Part shown: piece by piece, positions 12,093 to 15,732 of the stretch | How positions within the stretch are numbered: the first letter of the stretch is position 1 | Layout: the number at the start of each line of letters is the position of its first letter | Assembly (NCBI GenBank): GCA_945899335.1 | Contig: CAMDIP010000011.1 | Coordinates: 1-15,732, forward strand | From: Bordetella parapertussis | GTDB lineage: Bacteria; Pseudomonadota; Gammaproteobacteria; Burkholderiales; Burkholderiaceae_C | Direction of reading: 5' to 3' | Length of the DNA stretch: 15,732 nt | Notes under the pieces: model-generated | The model's input: the letters and a program-made list of their open reading frames with translations, nothing else | Database searches by the model: none | Told to the model about the DNA's origin: nothing | Position numbers and translations under genes: made by a program

Positions 12093-14150
12093 TATGCAAT
12101 TTATGAAGAAGGCGGAAAATTCCTCACAGGACGGGTATTGTCCGAGGCTGATGCGTCTGCACAACTCGAGCTCGAAAGCGGCAAACGTGTCAAGGTTAAA
12201 TCCAACCAACTGCTGATGAAGTTCGACAAACCGCAGCCAACAGAATTCATGCTTGCGGGCAAGTCGGTAGCGGCGAGCATGGAAGTGGACATGGCTTGGG
12301 AGTTCGCACCTGAAGAAGAATTTGGGTTTGCCGACTTGGCCCGTGACTATTTCTCTAAAGACGCCAGTCCCAGCGAACAACTGGGCACCCTGCTTTGCCT
12401 GTTTGATGCCCCCCACTATTTCCGCAGAGCCGGTAAAGGTCGCTTTCGCAAGGCCTCAGCCGATATCGTGCAACAAGCTCTGATCGCTATCGAAAAGAAA
12501 AAGCAACTTCAACTGCAAATTTCAGATTGGGCACAAGAGCTCATGCTTGGTCGTTGCCCTCCTTCAGTGCAGGCACAACTGTTCAAGATTCTCTTCAAGC
12601 CTGATAAAAACGCCCCCGAGTACAAAGCCGTTGTGGAGGCTTCTAAACAAAGCCAAACCGCGCCCTTGGTACTGCTGCAAAAAGCGGGCGCAATCCGCTC
12701 TGCTTACGACTTTCACTGGCAGCGTTTTTTGTTTGAGCATTTCCCTAAAGGGACAGCCTTCCCCCCACTTCAAGCACCAGCCATTAGCAATGACCTGCCT
12801 CTGGCCAATGTAAAAGCCTATTCCATCGATGATTCGCAAACCACCGAAATTGATGACGCTTTATCTGTTCAAGGTTTGGGCAGTGACTGCATCACTGTAG
12901 GTATCCACATTGCTGCTCCAGCTTTGGCACTCAAGCCGGGCGACGCCATCGATATGTGTGGTCGTGCCCGTTTATCGACGGTGTATATGCCTGGTCACAA
13001 AATCACCATGCTGCCCGATAGCGTGGTGCAGACCTACACCTTGCAAGAGGGTCGCAACTGTCCAGCCTTGTCCTTGTATGTCAGCTTTGATGCACAAACT
13101 TTGGCTGTGCTCAATACCGAAACACGCCTAGAGTTGGTGCCTATTCAAGCCAATATGCGCCACGACCAACTTGACACGCTGGTCACCGAAAGTTGGCTAT
13201 GCAAAGAGGCCAGCAGTTTGGAGTCAGCAACAGCGGTTGCCATGCCCCACGCCGAATTGGCCTTCTTGTTCCGTTTAGCAAAGCATCTGAAAGCAGCGCG
13301 AGAAGTCGTTCGCGGCAAACCAGAAACCTTTAACCGTCCCGATTACAACTTCCGCTTGGCAGAGGTGGCTGATGCCGGCCCAGATGGACATGAAAGCGTA
13401 GGCATCAGTATTCGCACACGCGGGTCTGCGCTTGACCTGATCGTGGCAGAAGCCATGATTTTGGCCAACAGCACATGGGGTCAATGGTTAGCCAGTTTGG
13501 GGGTACCCGCTATCTACCGCAGCCAAGCTTCTCTGGCGCCTGGCATCAAAGTGCGCATGGGCACCAAGGCCTTGCCCCATGCGGGTATCGGTGTCCCCAG
13601 CTACGCATGGAGTACCTCGCCGCTGCGCCGCTACACGGATTTGGTCAACCAGTGGCAATTGATTGCCAGCGTGCGCCATGGCGCAACCGCAGCACTGGCG
13701 GCCCCCTTCAAACCCAAGGATGCAGAACTCTTTGGCATCATCACCGCTTTTGAATCTGCCTACAGCGCCTACAACACCCACCAAGCCAGCATGGAGCGGT
13801 TTTGGACTTTGCAATATTTGCGTCAAAACGCGCTTACGGAACTCGACGCGACCGTGATTAAATCCTTTCCCGGCGAGCCTGCGCTGGCGCGTGCTGACCA
13901 TTTGCCTTTGGTTTTTTCGGTGATGGGTTCTCCCCCGCTGGAAAGAGGCAGTCGGGTGCGGGTTCGCTTAGGTGATATGGATTTGATTGCCTTGGATATC
14001 CATGCACAATTCATTGAATCTTTGGAGCAAATGCAAGAGCCCATAAGTACTGATGAAGAGGAAGAGATGGCGGCAGGTCCCCTTGCCATTGCAGTTGACT
14101 TGGATGATGCTGACGTTGCACCCGTTGCGCCTCCGGTCGCATCCAGCTAA
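12090..14150 (+). CDS. RNB-domain (RNase II/R-family) exoribonuclease
   Basis: 686-residue protein of the RNB family, which degrades single-stranded RNA 3'->5'. The N-terminal region (MYAIYEEGGKFLTGRVL, then a GKRVKVKSNQLL stretch) differs from the cold-shock domains of canonical RNase R. The catalytic block YSIDDSQTTEIDDALS has Asp247, Asp255 and Asp256 in place of E. coli RNase II D201, D209 and D210, while D207 is Glu253. SPLRRYTDLVNQ carries the conserved C-terminal Arg motif. The C-terminus has a run of Asp/Glu (DEEEE) and then DLDDADV. I chose ATG 12090 because it matches the family opening; ATG 12072 (GGAG four nt upstream) would add six residues. It diverges from rodA and is followed 18 nt later by the TonB-like gene. 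It is not clear whether it should be called rnb or rnr. Confidence 0.88.
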   Translation: MYAIYEEGGKFLTGRVLSEADASAQLELESGKRVKVKSNQLLMKFDKPQPTEFMLAGKSVAASMEVDMAWEFAPEEEFGFADLARDYFSKDASPSEQLGTLLCLFDAPHYFRRAGKGRFRKASADIVQQALIAIEKKKQLQLQISDWAQELMLGRCPPSVQAQLFKILFKPDKNAPEYKAVVEASKQSQTAPLVLLQKAGAIRSAYDFHWQRFLFEHFPKGTAFPPLQAPAISNDLPLANVKAYSIDDSQTTEIDDALSVQGLGSDCITVGIHIAAPALALKPGDAIDMCGRARLSTVYMPGHKITMLPDSVVQTYTLQEGRNCPALSLYVSFDAQTLAVLNTETRLELVPIQANMRHDQLDTLVTESWLCKEASSLESATAVAMPHAELAFLFRLAKHLKAAREVVRGKPETFNRPDYNFRLAEVADAGPDGHESVGISIRTRGSALDLIVAEAMILANSTWGQWLASLGVPAIYRSQASLAPGIKVRMGTKALPHAGIGVPSYAWSTSPLRRYTDLVNQWQLIASVRHGATAALAAPFKPKDAELFGIITAFESAYSAYNTHQASMERFWTLQYLRQNALTELDATVIKSFPGEPALARADHLPLVFSVMGSPPLERGSRVRVRLGDMDLIALDIHAQFIESLEQMQEPISTDEEEEMAAGPLAIAVDLDDADVAPVAPPVASS

Positions 14151-14168
14151 CTTTTTTGAACAACGCAG

Positions 14169-15020
14169 ATGCTTGTTGCCTTTTTTCACGCCGACAGACT
14201 TTTGCCCTTGGCCTTGGGCATTTCACTGGCAGTTCACGCCGTCTTACTGGCTGTTCGACTGACCCCGCCTGCAGATATTGACCGCTTGTTGCGCGACTCT
14301 GGTTTGGAAGTGATTTTGGTCAACACCGAGTCAGACGAAAAAGCACCAGCTAAGCCCAAGGCTATTGCACAAACCAATTTGGCAGGGGGTGGCGAAACCA
14401 CCAATGACAGATCAACCTCACCATTGATCCATTCACCAATCACTCGCTCCGGGCAAGCTGATAACCAAGCACAGCAAAAAATTGCCGAAAAGGAACGCGA
14501 GCAAGCCGAACTGCTCACCCGCACCAAGCAAACATTGGCCAAACTCAATGCCTCGCACAACACCAGCAAAGATCCTGCGATTGAGCGGCAACGCCAGCAA
14601 CTCATCAACTTGATGGCCCAAATCGAAAAACGCATACAAGAAGAGAATGCGCGCCCCCGTAAACGCTATGTCAGCCCCAGTACCCAAGAAGTCTCTTACG
14701 CTCGCTACTACGACGTGATTCGACGCAAGATTGAAATGAAGGGAACTTTGGATTTCCCACAATCGCAGGGTCAAAAACTGTATGGCTCGTTGATCATGGT
14801 CATCACCATCGACACACGCGGACAAGTCATCTCGGCTGAAGTTTCCCAAGGCTCGGGCAACCCTTTGCTTGACTTTCATGCCAAGCAAATTGCGCGTAAC
14901 GCCGCTCCCTATGGCCCGTTCAACGATGCTATGCGACGTGAAATGGACCAACTGGCTTTGGTCACGCGGTTCAGTTTTGACCACAACAACACTTTACAAA
15001 CTACTTTGCAAGGCGAATGA
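14169..15020 (+). CDS. TonB-family energy transducer-like protein
   Basis: 283-residue protein with one N-terminal membrane segment (about residues 11-30, LPLALGISLAVHAVLLAVRL), in the TonB/TolA topology. The middle (about 97-160) is charged and Gln/Lys/Glu-rich, with long helical stretches such as EKEREQAELLTRTKQTLAKL that suggest a coiled coil rather than the Pro-rich spacer of classic TonB. The C-terminal TonB-like domain includes ARYYDVIRRKIE, GSLIMVITIDTRGQV and SGNPLLDFHAKQIARNAAPYGPF. Such proteins couple inner-membrane proton force to outer-membrane receptors, but no exbB/exbD or receptor gene is nearby, so that role is not established here. No strong ribosome site is seen. It follows the RNB gene by 18 nt, and its TGA overlaps the mtgA start. 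Confidence 0.85.
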   Translation: MLVAFFHADRLLPLALGISLAVHAVLLAVRLTPPADIDRLLRDSGLEVILVNTESDEKAPAKPKAIAQTNLAGGGETTNDRSTSPLIHSPITRSGQADNQAQQKIAEKEREQAELLTRTKQTLAKLNASHNTSKDPAIERQRQQLINLMAQIEKRIQEENARPRKRYVSPSTQEVSYARYYDVIRRKIEMKGTLDFPQSQGQKLYGSLIMVITIDTRGQVISAEVSQGSGNPLLDFHAKQIARNAAPYGPFNDAMRREMDQLALVTRFSFDHNNTLQTTLQGE

Positions 15021-15732
15021 CTGTGCCTTCGCGTCGCCGCCAAAAATTCATTCTTGCGGGACTAAGATGGCTTGTATTTTTCTTTTGGTGTGCTTTGGGT
15101 TTGCAGGTTTTTTTCGTTGCACGCATTGCGATGATGCGCTATGTAGATCCCGGCTCAACCGCTTTTCAAAGATCTGAGTTGGGGCGCATCAGTCACAAAT
15201 ACTCCTCAATTCGTTGGTCACAGAAGTGGGTGGATCGCCCGAAACTGCCGGCCCATATTCAACGCGCCGTGATTGCTTCTGAGGACGATATTTTCGCTTT
15301 ACATACAGGTGTTCAGTGGGAGGCTCTTGAGCGCGCTTGGAGTAAAAACGCGCGGGCTGAGGCCAAAGCGCAAGCTAAAAATCAAAGCCCTAAAGTGGTG
15401 GGCGGTTCCACCATCACGCAGCAGTTAGCAAAAAATCTTTTTCTCAGTGGCGAGAGAACTTTCTTTCGCAAGGCACAAGAATTGGTTTTGACCCTGGTCT
15501 TAGAGCAATGCTTAAGCAAGCAACGTATCTTGGACATCTACCTCAACAACGTCGAATGGGGGGAAGGGGTTTTTGGTGTCGATGCGGCGGCACGGCATTA
15601 CTATGGCCGCTCAGTTTCTCAGTTGAGCGCTGCCGAGGCCGCACGGCTGGCGGTCATGTTGCCGCGCCCCAAGTACTATGAAAAATTTCCTCGGTCTCCT
15701 TATTTGAATGACCGTGCTTCCACTATTTTGGC
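15017..15732 (+). CDS. mtgA: Monofunctional peptidoglycan glycosyltransferase, N-terminal part
   Basis: 238 codons are visible and the gene runs off the right edge. GT51-family enzyme that polymerises lipid II into glycan strands at the inner membrane without a transpeptidase domain. There is a basic N-terminus (SRRRQK), one membrane anchor (about 14-40) and then the GT51 motifs in order: IASEDDIFALHTGVQWEAL with catalytic Glu89, GGSTITQQLAKNLFLS (129-144), RKAQELVLTLVLEQ and ILDIYLNNVEWG (171-182). The ATG overlaps the stop of the TonB-like gene (ATGA), with AAGG just upstream, so the two are probably coupled. In relatives aroE often lies just before mtgA; it is missing here. Confidence 0.95.
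   Translation, partial: MTVPSRRRQKFILAGLRWLVFFFWCALGLQVFFVARIAMMRYVDPGSTAFQRSELGRISHKYSSIRWSQKWVDRPKLPAHIQRAVIASEDDIFALHTGVQWEALERAWSKNARAEAKAQAKNQSPKVVGGSTITQQLAKNLFLSGERTFFRKAQELVLTLVLEQCLSKQRILDIYLNNVEWGEGVFGVDAAARHYYGRSVSQLSAAEAARLAVMLPRPKYYEKFPRSPYLNDRASTIL

Overview
The window looks like chromosomal backbone DNA of a betaproteobacterium, most likely order Burkholderiales and probably Comamonadaceae. I infer this from the protein sequences, from the lysine/alanine-rich histone H1-like protein with its short conserved tail, from the DUF3426 zinc-ribbon protein beside prmA, and from the Burkholderiales-like order RNB nuclease / TonB-like protein / mtgA. GC content is moderate. I see no phage, insertion sequence, CRISPR array, tRNA or rRNA.

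Layout. Positions 1-390 hold the 3' end of nrdB (+), followed by a 178-nt gap with three consecutive stem-loops. A small histone H1-like gene (+, 569-973) comes next and ends at a strong terminator shared with a convergent minus-strand block. Read 5'->3' on the minus strand, that block is: an unrecognised conserved protein (6583-5987), a TlpA-like thioredoxin (5994-5455), accB, accC, prmA, a zinc-ribbon/DUF3426 membrane protein and a PfkB-family kinase. Gene ends overlap or lie within a few bases of each other, except for an 82-nt gap before accB. mpl (+, 6616-8034) diverges from this block and converges 14 nt from aroG. A second minus-strand block is rodA, tldD, then aroG. The last plus-strand block is an RNB-family ribonuclease, a TonB-like protein and the start of mtgA, which is cut by the window end.

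Functions. The genes cover fatty-acid synthesis (accB/accC), peptidoglycan synthesis, elongation and recycling (rodA, mtgA, mpl), entry into aromatic amino acid synthesis (aroG), ribosomal protein methylation (prmA), peptide maturation or proteolysis (tldD), deoxynucleotide synthesis (nrdB), nucleoid structure, and RNA turnover.

The most notable find is regulatory. In the 215-nt gap between tldD and aroG, the strand that encodes aroG carries a 21-codon ORF (9335-9270) starting MASLHFYFAYFF, with five Phe and two Tyr codons. It is followed by a strong intrinsic terminator (9240-9212). The last codons of this ORF contain CGGCGGU, which is exactly complementary to the 5' arm of the terminator and can form a competing antiterminator. 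This is the layout of a ribosome-mediated transcription attenuator that would control DAHP synthase by charged Phe/Tyr tRNA. Other points worth checking are the triple hairpin after nrdB, SD-less starts with -10-like hexamers 6-7 nt upstream, a tandem repeat before accB, and the absence of aroQ and aroE from sites where I would expect them in relatives.
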